Part shown: in pieces, positions 35,458-43,292 of the stretch | Numbering within the stretch: the stretch's first letter is position 1 | How the letters are laid out: each line of letters begins with the position of its first letter | Source of the DNA: Agromyces mariniharenae | GTDB lineage: Bacteria > Actinomycetota > Actinomycetes > Actinomycetales > Microbacteriaceae | Assembly (NCBI RefSeq): GCF_008122505.1 | Contig: NZ_VSSB01000001.1 | Coordinates: 2,216,891 to 2,280,890, forward strand | DNA: 64,000 nucleotides | Direction: 5' to 3' | The notes under the pieces: model-generated | Database searches by the model: none | Told to the model about the DNA's origin: nothing | Seen by the model: only the letters and a program-made list of their open reading frames with translations | Translations under genes and position numbers: made by a program

Positions 35458-35934
35458 TCAGGTCGTGACGGATGCCGCGGCATCCGTCACCCGGCGCTTC
35501 TCGCGCACGTACACCTCGCGCCGCACGCGCGCGACGACGTCGCCGTCGCGGTCGGTGATCGACGTCTCGAACCACTCGAGCACCTTCGCGCCGCCGCGGG
35601 CGCGCTCGCGCAGCTCGTCGATGTTCGCGCGCGGCACATCGAAGTGCGCGGTGAGCACGCCGCGTCCGGGCTTCAGGAACTCGATCTCGCCGCGCGTGTC
35701 CCACACGACGTAGTCGCGGCCGATCTGGTGCCGCACGAGCATGAAGTAATACGGGTCGGTCATCGCCGACATCGAGCCGCCGAACGCCGTCTTCACGTAA
35801 TTGCGCGTGAAGACGTTGACGTGCAGCTCGACGGTCGCGCGGGTCCAGTCCTTCGAGAACCCCTTCACCCGGATGCCGCTGAAGAGGTTCGGGATCCACA
35901 GGCTCATGCCGATCGCCAGGCGTCGTGGTGTCAT
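35458..35934 (-). CDS. DUF4442 hot-dog (thioesterase-like) protein
   Basis: 158 residues. LWIPNLFSGIRV, then FTRNYVKTAFGGSMSAMTDP matches DUF4442, a hot-dog fold related to acyl-CoA thioesterases. GAGGG lies 6 nt before ATG 35934; ATG 35940 is less likely. The C-terminus ends in a run encoded by a perfect 26-bp palindrome (35465-35490). Confidence 0.82.
   Translation of the reverse strand: MTPRRLAIGMSLWIPNLFSGIRVKGFSKDWTRATVELHVNVFTRNYVKTAFGGSMSAMTDPYYFMLVRHQIGRDYVVWDTRGEIEFLKPGRGVLTAHFDVPRANIDELRERARGGAKVLEWFETSITDRDGDVVARVRREVYVREKRRVTDAAASVTT
35465..35490. repeat. Perfect 26-bp palindrome of GGATGCCGC words inside a coding end
   Basis: GTGACGGATGCC-GC-GGCATCCGTCAC: two copies of the recurrent word head to head within the last codons of the DUF4442 gene, where it could also act as its terminator. 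Confidence 0.8.
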
Positions 35935-35951
35935 GCGCATCCCTCGATTGT

Positions 35952-36035
35952 TCACCCTTGGAGCCAGCGCACGAGCACGGCGATGAACTCGTCGGATGCC
36001 GCGGCGTGCACGCTGTGCCCGACCGGGATCTCGAA
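35952..36035 (-). pseudogene. Remnant of an alpha/beta hydrolase C-terminus
   Basis: The minus strand encodes FEIPVGHSVHAAASDEFIAV...RWLQG and a stop, closely resembling the catalytic-His end of alpha/beta hydrolases (GHSVH). No hydrolase body exists upstream: the frame runs straight into the 8-bp array at 36072 and then another gene. I infer a deletion that left only about 28 codons. Confidence 0.5.
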
Positions 36036-36071
36036 CGCCTGCGCCTCGGGAGAGTTCCCCTCGGCAAGGCG

Positions 36072-36143
36072 CGGAACTTCGGAACTTCGGAACTTCGGAA
36101 CCTGGGAACTTGGGCACTTGGGTACTTGGGCACTTCGGCACCG
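36072..36143. repeat. 8-bp tandem-repeat array 3
   Basis: Nine units in exact 8-bp register: CGGAACTT three times, CGGAACCT, GGGAACTT, GGGCACTT, GGGTACTT, GGGCACTT, CGGCACCG. It abuts the hydrolase remnant. Confidence 0.85.
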
Positions 36144-36193
36144 CGTCGGGCCGCGGCCTGCACGCAGGGGAGCGTGCGGCTCGTGGCCGCCGG

Positions 36194-36829
36194 CTACGTG
36201 TTCGGCCGTGCCTGGCGGGCGGCGCGCCACAGCTCGGTCAGGCGCTCGATGAGTGCCGGCGACCGATCGTTGCGTGCAGACAGGAGTCGCGTCGAACGAG
36301 GGACGAGCTCGAGCGCCCCGAGCACCGCGCCGGTGCTGGTGTCGAGCACGAGACCCCTCACCTCCTTGTACTGGAGCTGGTACATGGCGGCCCGGATCCC
36401 CGAGACGGTGTGCCAGTCGATCCACCAGAACCTGACGGGTTTCGAAGCCGAGCCGTTCCACATGCTCAGGCCCTCGGCGTCGGAGACGACGGTAAAGAGG
36501 TGCGGGGTGCGCCCGGTCACGGCGGGCGCCGTGTACTGGTCGGGATCCGACCTGAGCCGCCGCTTGAGCGCGGCGGTCATCTCCGCGCCGAAGACGAGCG
36601 CACCCGGATGATCGCGGGCGAGGCGCCGGTCGCGGGCATCCGCCCACCAGTTGTAGACGGCGATGACGATGAACGCCGCCGCGGCGGCTCCGACGTAGAC
36701 GGGTGCGGCCTCGAGGATGCCGCGCCACTCCTCTCCGCCGAGCCCGAACACCCGGGCGAGCACGAGCGCCAGCGTGATGAGGGCCAGCACGATCGCCGGG
36801 ATCAGACCCTTCGGTGCTCGATTTCCCAC
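36194..36829 (-). CDS. Hypothetical two-helix membrane protein
   Basis: 211 residues from a GTG at 36829 (GGAGGCGGCGGC before it). Two helices (LIPAIVLALITLALVLARVF and VYVGAAAAAFIVIAVYNWW) precede a soluble cytoplasmic domain of about 145 residues (HLFTVVSDAEGLSMWNG, LVLDTSTGAVLGALELVP). No family recognised; the C-terminal domain looks like a small beta-rich PH-like fold. Confidence 0.7.
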   Translation of the reverse strand: MGNRAPKGLIPAIVLALITLALVLARVFGLGGEEWRGILEAAPVYVGAAAAAFIVIAVYNWWADARDRRLARDHPGALVFGAEMTAALKRRLRSDPDQYTAPAVTGRTPHLFTVVSDAEGLSMWNGSASKPVRFWWIDWHTVSGIRAAMYQLQYKEVRGLVLDTSTGAVLGALELVPRSTRLLSARNDRSPALIERLTELWRAARQARPNT

Positions 36830-36945
36830 GCCGCCGCCTCCTCTCCGACGAACCTAGCGTCACCTCGAAGCGAGCGCTGATCGCGGCAGGGCGCGCGTGA
36901 ACAGGGGCTTCAGCCCCGCGGCATCCGAAGCGTACGCTCGACCCT

Positions 36946-37239
36946 GTGACGAATCCGAAGCCCAGCTCAGCTCCCGTCCCAGTCGACGACACCACCCGCG
37001 CCGCCATCCTCAACGCCGAGGTCGCCCGCTACGCGAACCAGGGCTGGACCGTCAGCTCGGTCTCGTCCGGCCAGGGCGTGCTGCAGCGCAAGAAGCGCAT
37101 CGGCTGGTTCTGGAACCTCCTGCTCGTGCTCATCACCGCGGGCCTCTGGCTCATCGTGATCATCATCCGCGTCGTCAACCGCAAGATCGAGACGAAGATC
37201 ATCCGGGTCGACGCGTACGGGCGCGTGTCGGTGACCTGA
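36946..37239 (+). CDS. Small hypothetical membrane protein
   Basis: 97 residues, GTG start. Residues 20-48 form a small helical/beta region (VARYANQGWTVSSVSSGQGV), followed by two adjacent hydrophobic segments (WFWNLLLVLITAGLWLIVIIIRV) and a basic tail. Similar short proteins are common in Actinobacteria; no function known. Confidence 0.65.
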   Translation: MTNPKPSSAPVPVDDTTRAAILNAEVARYANQGWTVSSVSSGQGVLQRKKRIGWFWNLLLVLITAGLWLIVIIIRVVNRKIETKIIRVDAYGRVSVT

Positions 37240-37271
37240 GCGCTCGGCGTCCTGCTCGCTGCGCTCAGGTC
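37233..37271 (+). terminator. Hairpin at end of the 36.9-kb gene
   Basis: GACCTGAGCG (37233-37242) pairs perfectly with CGCTCAGGTC (37262-37271); the left arm includes the stop codon. Confidence 0.65.
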
Positions 37272-37335
37272 GCGGTGCGCAGCCAGCGCTCGACCACCTC
37301 GATGAACCGGTCGGATGCCGCGCGAGCGACCAGTC
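37265..37335 (-). pseudogene. Possible second alpha/beta hydrolase C-terminal scrap
   Basis: The minus strand encodes AASDRFIEVVERWLRTAT and a stop, very like the end of the fragment at 35952 (AASDEFIAVLVRWLQG). Upstream sequence does not continue as a hydrolase. Short, so tentative. Confidence 0.35.
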
Positions 37336-37384
37336 GGCTGCGCGCGTTCGCGGCGAAGTGCTTGACGCGCAGCAATGCCGGCGC

Positions 37385-37708
37385 TCAGCCTGCGCGAAGC
37401 GCCTCCCATCGATCGATGAGGATCGGAATCGCCGTGCGAACCCAGAACGCCGGAGCCACCACGCCATCGCTCATGCCGCTGCCGATCGCGAACTCGGGCA
37501 TGTGGAACGGTTCCGCACTCTCGAGAAGCCGATGCCCCGTGATGCGCTCGAACTCCCGCTCCACCGTGCTGCGAACGTCCCAGAACCTCCCCGGGAGGGG
37601 GTGACCCTCGAGGGCGTGCGCCATCGCGCGCCACAGCGGCGGGTCCCCGCGCATACCCCACTGGGTGAGCGGCCGCTCGAAGAGGGTCGAGAAGTCGGGT
37701 TCTGCCAT
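37385..37708 (-). CDS. Small hypothetical protein
   Basis: 107 residues (MAEPDFSTLFERPLTQWGMR..., HMPEFAIGSGMSDGVVAP), soluble, with several Trp. CGAGGGGTG precedes the ATG. Not recognised. Confidence 0.6.
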   Translation of the reverse strand: MAEPDFSTLFERPLTQWGMRGDPPLWRAMAHALEGHPLPGRFWDVRSTVEREFERITGHRLLESAEPFHMPEFAIGSGMSDGVVAPAFWVRTAIPILIDRWEALRAG

Positions 37709-37791
37709 CACCCCTCGCCTCCGATGTCGAGGTCGACTCCGAGCATGGCAGCTGGCCGCGGTCGCGGTCAGCCCCAGTCGGCGGGTGTGCC

Positions 37792-38601
37792 CTATCCGAC
37801 GGCGACCAGCGTCGAGGTGGCCGCCGACCACAGGGTGAAGGCGGTGAGCGGGATGGCCGCGATGAGAACGGCCGCCCAGGCCTGCCGCCGCCGTCGTGCG
37901 CGCCCGACGGCGACATGCAGGCGGTCGAAGGCCGCGTGGTCGACGGCGTCGGCCTCCGGTATCCGCTGCCACGCCGCCGGGTGCGCTGCGACCGCGGCGA
38001 CGCGCTGCACCTGCTCGGGTGTCAGGGTCACCGGATGCCGCTGCAGCCAGCGAACCAGCTGATGGTCGTGCAGCACAACGACATCGTATGGGCGCTCGCG
38101 CACCGTCATCCGTCGGGCTCCGACGACCGCGACTACCGGAGTAACCTCGACGAGGGCGCGAGCGGCCACCGACAGCAGCTTCGATGTACGCCTCGCCTCG
38201 AACGCGGCGTTGCGCAGGTGGTCGGTGCGCTGCCCGTTCACCATGATGCGCTTCGCGCCCACCCACACGTGCTGCCCGCGGTGGTGCTTGGTGTTGATCG
38301 TGAACACCCCGGCCGGTCCGATCACGACGTGGTCGAGGTCGCTCGCGCCGGCGCCGATCGGCACCGAGTGCAGCACGTACCAGCCCGGCCCGAGCGCTTC
38401 GAGCCGCCGGGCGACCTCGAGCTCCCCGAGCGCGCCGACGTACCAGGGCTCGGCCTCGCGGCCGAGTGGCGAGACGCCGAACAGGCGCTGCGCCGCGCTG
38501 TTGGGCCGCACGGTCGCCTGCACGCGCAGGCACTCGGCGATGACGGATGCCGCAGGGCGCCGCAGCCCGAGTGAGTGGGAGACGGTGGGCTCGTTCGTCA
38601 T
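37792..38601 (-). CDS. NERD-domain protein with C-terminal membrane helix
   Basis: 269 residues. A nuclease-related domain (NERD) is evident: GALGELEVARRLEAL, then DLDHVVIGPAGVFTINTKHH, where Asp and the Lys correspond to the nuclease-like core. A helix near the C-terminus (AWAAVLIAAIPLTAFTLWSA) would anchor it to the membrane. Role unknown. No link to the NERD-bearing PglW 20 kb away is implied. Confidence 0.8.
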   Translation of the reverse strand: MTNEPTVSHSLGLRRPAASVIAECLRVQATVRPNSAAQRLFGVSPLGREAEPWYVGALGELEVARRLEALGPGWYVLHSVPIGAGASDLDHVVIGPAGVFTINTKHHRGQHVWVGAKRIMVNGQRTDHLRNAAFEARRTSKLLSVAARALVEVTPVVAVVGARRMTVRERPYDVVVLHDHQLVRWLQRHPVTLTPEQVQRVAAVAAHPAAWQRIPEADAVDHAAFDRLHVAVGRARRRRQAWAAVLIAAIPLTAFTLWSAATSTLVAVG

Positions 38602-38717
38602 GGGGCGCGGGTCTCGGTTCGTTCGGCGGTAGGGTCGCTCGATCCTCCCAGCGACCCGATCCCCGAGGGAGTCCCACAACGTGGGGTTGCCGTGCCGGTG
38701 TTCTCGTCGCGAACGTC

Positions 38718-38789
38718 CGGAACTTCGGAACTTCGGAACTTCGGAACTTCGGAACTTGGGCACTTGGGCACCTGGGCACTTGGGCACCT
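38718..38789. repeat. 8-bp tandem-repeat array 4
   Basis: Nine units in exact 8-bp register: CGGAACTT five times, then GGGCACTT, GGGCACCT, GGGCACTT, GGGCACCT. It lies in the 326-bp gap between the NERD gene and the MFS gene, which otherwise appears empty. Confidence 0.85.
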
Positions 38790-38927
38790 CGGCGAGTTCG
38801 GGAAAGTCCTACGCGATGTGTCGATCTCCCCCATCCCCGTTCGACGCATGAGTAGAAGCATCCGTTCGAGGCATCCGCTTCGAGCAGGAACCGAAGCTCA
38901 CGAAGAGCGGCACAAGGAGACGACATC

Positions 38928-40325
38928 ATGTCAACACCCCGGGCACTCCGGCCCCTCCGCAACCCGGCCTACCGCTGGCTCGCCGCGGCGCTCGTGGCGT
39001 CGATGATCGGCGCCGGCATCTGGATGGTCGCGCTCGTCTGGCAGATCGTGGCGATCGGCGGCGGCGCGGCCGAGCTCTCGCTCGTCGCCGGGGCATCCGC
39101 GGTGGGCATGCTGTTGACCACGCTGCTCGGCGGTGCGCTCGCCGACCGGATGTCGCAGCGGCGCATCCTGCTCGTCGTCGAGGTCGTGCGGGCCGCCAGC
39201 GTCGGCATCGTCGCGCTGCTGTCGCTCGCCGGCGCCCTCGAGGCGTGGCAGCTCGCAGCGGTCGCGTTCGTGGGCGGCGTCATGGCCGGCCTCTACTACC
39301 CGGCGTACTCGGCGCTGCTGCCGAGCGTGCTGCCCGAGGACCAGCTCATGGCCGCGAACGGCTTCGAGGGCATGGCGCGTCCGGTGCTCATGCAGGCCGG
39401 CGGGCCGGCGCTCGCGAGCGCGCTCATCGCGATCTCGTCTCCGGGTGCCGCGCTCGCCGTGGCCGCGCTCACCAGCGTTGCGGCCGTGGTGTTCATCCTG
39501 AAGGTGCCCGAGACGCCGCTGCGCGGCGAGCGCCCGGAGCTCGAGCAGGCGAACGCCGACGCGGACGCGATCGCGGGCAACACCACCCCGCGGCATCCGG
39601 CCGTCGCCCTGCTCGTCGACGTGGCCGCCGGATTCCGCTACATGGTGCGCACCCCGTGGCTGCTCGGCACGCTGACCTTCGCGTCGCTGCTGATCTTCCT
39701 GATCATGGGGCCGTTCGAGGTGCTCGTGCCGTTCGTGATCAAGGACCGCGCCGCCGGCGGCCCCGACGACCACGCGCTGATCCTGGCCGCGTTCGGCATC
39801 GGCGGTGCGGTCGGCTCCGCGATCATCGCCTCGCTCCGGATGCCGCGTCGCTACCTCACCGTGATGAATCTGCTCTGGGCGTTCGGATGCCTCCCGCTGG
39901 CGGTCTTCGGCCTCACCGACCAGATCTGGGTCATGGCGATCGCAGCGTTCCTCGTCGGCGCGGCCTTCAACGGCGGCGTGGTGATCTGGGGCACGCTGCT
40001 GCAGCGCCGCGTCCCGCCGGAGATGCTCGGCCGCGTCTCGAGCCTCGACTTCTTCGTCTCGCTCGCGTTCATGCCCGTCTCGATGGCCGTCGCCGGCCCG
40101 GCGGGGGAGTCGCTGGGGCTGTCGATCGTGTTCCTCATCGCGGGCATCGCGCCGCTGGTGATCGGGGTCGTCGCGATCATCGCCGCACGGATGACGCGGG
40201 ACGAGATCGCGAACCCGATCGACTCGGGCGACGTGAGCGACGAGACCGGCGAGCCCGACGCGGACACCGAGACCGCGGCGCTCGCCGACGTCCGCGACGC
40301 TGACCTGGTTCCGGCCGCGGCGTAG
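38928..40325 (+). CDS. MFS transporter, EntS/multidrug-like
   Basis: 465 residues with about 12 helices. LLTTLLGGALADRMSQRRIL is the loop 2-3 motif of drug/siderophore exporters; YYPAYSALLPSVLPEDQLMAAN is typical of the MFS_3 (enterobactin exporter-like) group. A soluble acidic tail ends the protein. CAAGGAGACGACATC gives a strong start. A bidirectional hairpin follows. Confidence 0.86.
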   Translation: MSTPRALRPLRNPAYRWLAAALVASMIGAGIWMVALVWQIVAIGGGAAELSLVAGASAVGMLLTTLLGGALADRMSQRRILLVVEVVRAASVGIVALLSLAGALEAWQLAAVAFVGGVMAGLYYPAYSALLPSVLPEDQLMAANGFEGMARPVLMQAGGPALASALIAISSPGAALAVAALTSVAAVVFILKVPETPLRGERPELEQANADADAIAGNTTPRHPAVALLVDVAAGFRYMVRTPWLLGTLTFASLLIFLIMGPFEVLVPFVIKDRAAGGPDDHALILAAFGIGGAVGSAIIASLRMPRRYLTVMNLLWAFGCLPLAVFGLTDQIWVMAIAAFLVGAAFNGGVVIWGTLLQRRVPPEMLGRVSSLDFFVSLAFMPVSMAVAGPAGESLGLSIVFLIAGIAPLVIGVVAIIAARMTRDEIANPIDSGDVSDETGEPDADTETAALADVRDADLVPAAA

Positions 40326-40338
40326 CCGCAACGGCGCC

Positions 40339-40369
40339 GAACCCCGCAACCGGCCAGGTTGCGGGGTTC
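40339..40369. terminator. Bidirectional terminator
   Basis: GAACCCCGCAACC (40339-40351) pairs perfectly with GGTTGCGGGGTTC (40357-40369), 5-nt loop, between convergent genes. Confidence 0.88.
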
Positions 40370-40389
40370 GTCGTGTCGGCGCTGCAGGG

Positions 40390-41598
40390 TCACCCCGCGA
40401 GCCGGGCGACCAGGGCCTCGGCGAGCGCCATGGCTGTCGACTCGTCGTTGGCGGTCACGTTGTACCAGTCGCGACCGACCGCGAGGTCGACGGCGCAGGT
40501 CGTGCCGTACCGGTCGTCGCAACGAACGGATGCCGCATCCCCAGCCGCGAGGCCGTCGAGCTGGATCGGCGTCGACGTGCCGGCTTGGAGCATCCGCAGG
40601 TACGCCCAGCGCCCCTCGTGGAGCCAGTCCACCCTCGCGACCCGGCTGAGGTCGTCGACGCCCCAGCCGCAGCCCCAGGCATCAGCGATGAGCCGGGCCT
40701 CGGCCCACTCGCTCCAGCCTCCGGCGCCGAGCATCGCCTGCGCGTCGGGCGTGGCCGTGATCGTGCGCACTTCGTCCAGCGGGATGATCGCCTCGCAGTC
40801 CTCGGACACGGGCATCGCGGTGCGCTCGGGAATGGTCGGCGGGGCCGCCGGCCCGGCGGCGGCCACCGAGGCGACGACGGCGTCGACGAGCGACGACCAG
40901 CCCGAGGCATCCGTGACCAGATCGCCGGCGGATGCCGCGACGGTGACCCAGGCGTCGCCGACGGGCACGCTCGCCCAGCACCACGTGTCGCCGCACTCGC
41001 GCTCGTCAGCGGGCATCCCGTGCTGCGTGGCGACCTCGCTCCAGCCCTCGACGGGCCGTGGGACGACCGAGATCGTGACGCCGACGTAGTCGGGCTCGGT
41101 GCCGTACTGGTCGTTCATGGCCACGCCGTTCGACCACTCGCACACGGTGCCGCCGACGGCGAGGATCGCGGCGCGCCTCGGGATCGCGATGCCGACGCCC
41201 GACTCGGAGAGGATCGGATCCACCGCGGCGACGTCGGTCGAGAACAGGTTCGAAACACGGCTCGGATCGACGAGGGTGGCGCAGTCCAGGCCGTACCGCG
41301 ATGCGGGCTGGCCGGCGGTCACCGCGTACTCGCTCGGCGCCGGTGCGCTCGGAGGCGCGGTCGCGGCATCCGTCGTGGTAGTCGGGTCTTCCTGCGGCCC
41401 GGTGAACATGCCGAGCGCGAAGGCGGCACCCGCCCCGACGCCGAAGAGCGCGGCGACGCCGAGCCCCAGCCCGAGGATGCGGTGCGTCGACATCCGCCTC
41501 GCGGGCGCCGGTTCCTGCGCGACCCGCTCGAGCACGTTGCGCTTCATCGACACGAGGAGGCGCGCCAGCTCATCTCCAGTGGGAGGTTCAGACTTCAT
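40390..41598 (-). CDS. Putative anti-sigma factor / exported sensor, paralogue 1
   Basis: 402 residues. A cytoplasmic N-terminus of about 40 residues (PPTGDELARLLVSMKRNVL), one membrane helix (LGLGVAALFGVGAGAAFALG, about 43-62) and a 330-residue extracytoplasmic domain with paired cysteines in two similar halves (YGLDCATLVDPSRV, GGTVCEWSNG; EDCEAIIPLDEV, WGCGWG). There is no zinc anti-sigma HxxxCxxC motif; the anti-sigma role is inferred from the 11-bp overlap with the ECF sigma gene. Duplicated at 47.1 kb. Confidence 0.72.
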   Translation of the reverse strand: MKSEPPTGDELARLLVSMKRNVLERVAQEPAPARRMSTHRILGLGLGVAALFGVGAGAAFALGMFTGPQEDPTTTTDAATAPPSAPAPSEYAVTAGQPASRYGLDCATLVDPSRVSNLFSTDVAAVDPILSESGVGIAIPRRAAILAVGGTVCEWSNGVAMNDQYGTEPDYVGVTISVVPRPVEGWSEVATQHGMPADERECGDTWCWASVPVGDAWVTVAASAGDLVTDASGWSSLVDAVVASVAAAGPAAPPTIPERTAMPVSEDCEAIIPLDEVRTITATPDAQAMLGAGGWSEWAEARLIADAWGCGWGVDDLSRVARVDWLHEGRWAYLRMLQAGTSTPIQLDGLAAGDAASVRCDDRYGTTCAVDLAVGRDWYNVTANDESTAMALAEALVARLAG

Positions 41599-42145
41599 CG
41601 AGGGTCACCGCCTTCTTCAATCGGGCCCGACTCCGGGACACGCGCTGCTTGACCGCGCCGACGCTGAGGCCGAGCTGCTCGGCCGCCTCGGCGTAGGTGA
41701 GGCCGTCGACCAGGCAGAGCTCGCACACCTGCCGGTCGATCGGCTCGAGTCGTTCGATCTCGTCGAGGACCCAGCGCAGGTCCTCCCGCGCCATCTCCGC
41801 GTCCTGGTGCTCGCGGAGGGCGTCAGCGCGGTAGGCGTCGTCGTCGAACAGGTCGGCCCGATCGCGGGCCGCTCGCCTGACGGCGTTCATGCCGAAGTTG
41901 CGGCACGTGACGAGGAGCCATGGGAGCAGGGACGTCTCGGCGATGACGATCTCGGCCGCCTTGCGCCAGGCCGTGAGGAACGTGTCTTGCACGATCTCCT
42001 CGACGTCCATCCGGCTCGGCGCGATCGCCCACGCGTAGCGCGTGACCGCCGGGGCATGCCGGTCGAACACGACCGCCATCGCCTGCTGGTCGCCGCTTGC
42101 CAAGCGCTCCAGGAGCTCGGCGTCCGTGCCGCTGCTCTCCATCAC
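41588..42145 (-). CDS. ECF-type RNA polymerase sigma factor, paralogue 1
   Basis: 185 residues. Sigma region 2 (VFDRHAPAVTRYAWAI, DVEEIVQDTFLTAWRKA) and region 4 (EPIDRQVCELCLVDGLTYAE, LSVGAVKQRVSRSRARLKKA) are clear, and regions 1.1 and 3 are absent. GTG 42145 has AGGGGGG six bases ahead; GTG 42151 and ATG 42142 are alternatives. It overlaps the downstream anti-sigma-like gene by 11 bp. The promoter resembles that of paralogue 2, so it probably autoregulates. Confidence 0.88.
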   Translation of the reverse strand: MMESSGTDAELLERLASGDQQAMAVVFDRHAPAVTRYAWAIAPSRMDVEEIVQDTFLTAWRKAAEIVIAETSLLPWLLVTCRNFGMNAVRRAARDRADLFDDDAYRADALREHQDAEMAREDLRWVLDEIERLEPIDRQVCELCLVDGLTYAEAAEQLGLSVGAVKQRVSRSRARLKKAVTLDEV

Positions 42146-42163
42146 GTGCACCCCCCTTCACTC

Positions 42164-42193
42164 TAGGAATGTCGAGAGATGAGCAAAGGTCAC
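42164..42193 (-). promoter_or_regulatory. ECF-type autoregulatory promoter 1
   Basis: On the minus strand GTGACCTTT (42193-42185), 11 nt, GACATTCCTA (42173-42164; the first base here is C-GACATT). The same two words at the same spacing precede the second ECF operon. Confidence 0.7.
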
Positions 42194-42229
42194 AAAGTGG
42201 GATCAAGTTGGCACGCCAAGCCCCCGTTC

Positions 42230-43165
42230 CTACCGAACCGACAGGGATCGCCGACGGCTCCGCCGCAGCACCGCAACCGTCGCCACCGCCGCGAGTCCCG
42301 CCACGGCAGCGAAGACCGCCAGCGTCTCACCATCGGGGCGCACGATGCTCTGCCCCCGAAGCGCCTGCCAGGTGACGAGCAGCACGACCGCGGTGTAGCT
42401 CGCCCCCGCCACGTTCAGCAGCCGCGCGCGGGTCGTCGCGTCCAGGCGCGTCCATCGCAGCAGCGCCCAGGCGAGCAGCGGCAGCACCTGCAGGGCGTGC
42501 AGTCCGATGAAGTGCCCCACGCGCAGGTCGCCGTGCTCGAGGCTCCAGCCGGTGATCGGCATTCCGGCGCCGCCGTCCGCCGCTCCGACGGTGTGTCCGC
42601 CGGAGTCGTTCCATTCCTTGTTGAAGATCATCGTGACCGCCGCGAGCATGCCGAGCACGCAGATGCCGATCCCCCAGCGGAGCCCGGCTGCCAGTCCGGG
42701 GTCGAGCCCTCGCTGTCGCAGGGCAAGCACGCCGGCGGCGATGGTCGCGATCAGCACGAGCGACACGATGCCGCCCATGGCGTACCAGACCGCGGCATCC
42801 AGGTCACTGGATTCGTTGTAGTGGCTGGCCGTGCCGCGGAAGACCTGCAGCTCGACGAGCGCGATCTCGGCGACGAGGGCGACCGCGATGACCGTGCTGA
42901 GCACCGCCAGCAGCCGAGCGTGGCCCCGAACGTGCGAAAGGACCCAGCGCAGCGTCAGCAGGTAGACCGCGATCGAGAACGAGAACTTGGCGGGCTTCAT
43001 CCAGGCGGGAGCCCCCGTGATCACGGTCGGGTCGACGATGAGGCCGACGACCGCGATCGCGAACGCGACGGCGCTGAGGCCGGCGCCGACCGCGAGCACG
43101 GCGCCCGCTGCCGATGCGCGTGAGGAGGAACGGGGAAGCGTTGAGGTTGGGATCGAGGTGGTCAT
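42230..43165 (-). CDS. Multi-pass hypothetical membrane protein
   Basis: 311 residues with about eight hydrophobic helices (VLAVGAGLSAVAFAIAVVGL, FSFSIAVYLLTLRWVL, LLAVLSTVIAVALVAEIAL and others) and conserved-looking polar loops WMKPAKFSF and FNKEWNDSGGHTVG. I recall similar unnamed proteins in other Actinobacteria but cannot give a family. Divergent from the histidine kinase gene. Confidence 0.75.
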   Translation of the reverse strand: MTTSIPTSTLPRSSSRASAAGAVLAVGAGLSAVAFAIAVVGLIVDPTVITGAPAWMKPAKFSFSIAVYLLTLRWVLSHVRGHARLLAVLSTVIAVALVAEIALVELQVFRGTASHYNESSDLDAAVWYAMGGIVSLVLIATIAAGVLALRQRGLDPGLAAGLRWGIGICVLGMLAAVTMIFNKEWNDSGGHTVGAADGGAGMPITGWSLEHGDLRVGHFIGLHALQVLPLLAWALLRWTRLDATTRARLLNVAGASYTAVVLLVTWQALRGQSIVRPDGETLAVFAAVAGLAAVATVAVLRRSRRRSLSVR

Positions 43166-43292
43166 GCCCCGATGCTGCGCTCGCGGCATCCGGCCGTCAT
43201 CGCACCGTGGAACGCCTCGATCTCGTACCACGGGACGAGGCGCGAACACGTCCGATACGGTTTCGTTGAGGCGAAGCCGAGAGGAGCGACGC

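Noticed and set aside
37792..38601. NERD protein as part of the defence system
   Set aside because: It lies 13 kb outside the island in ordinary chromosome with normal word usage; NERD alone is not enough.
26684..38789. CRISPR arrays
   Set aside because: Octamer arrays have no spacers and no repeat of CRISPR length; no cas genes are present.
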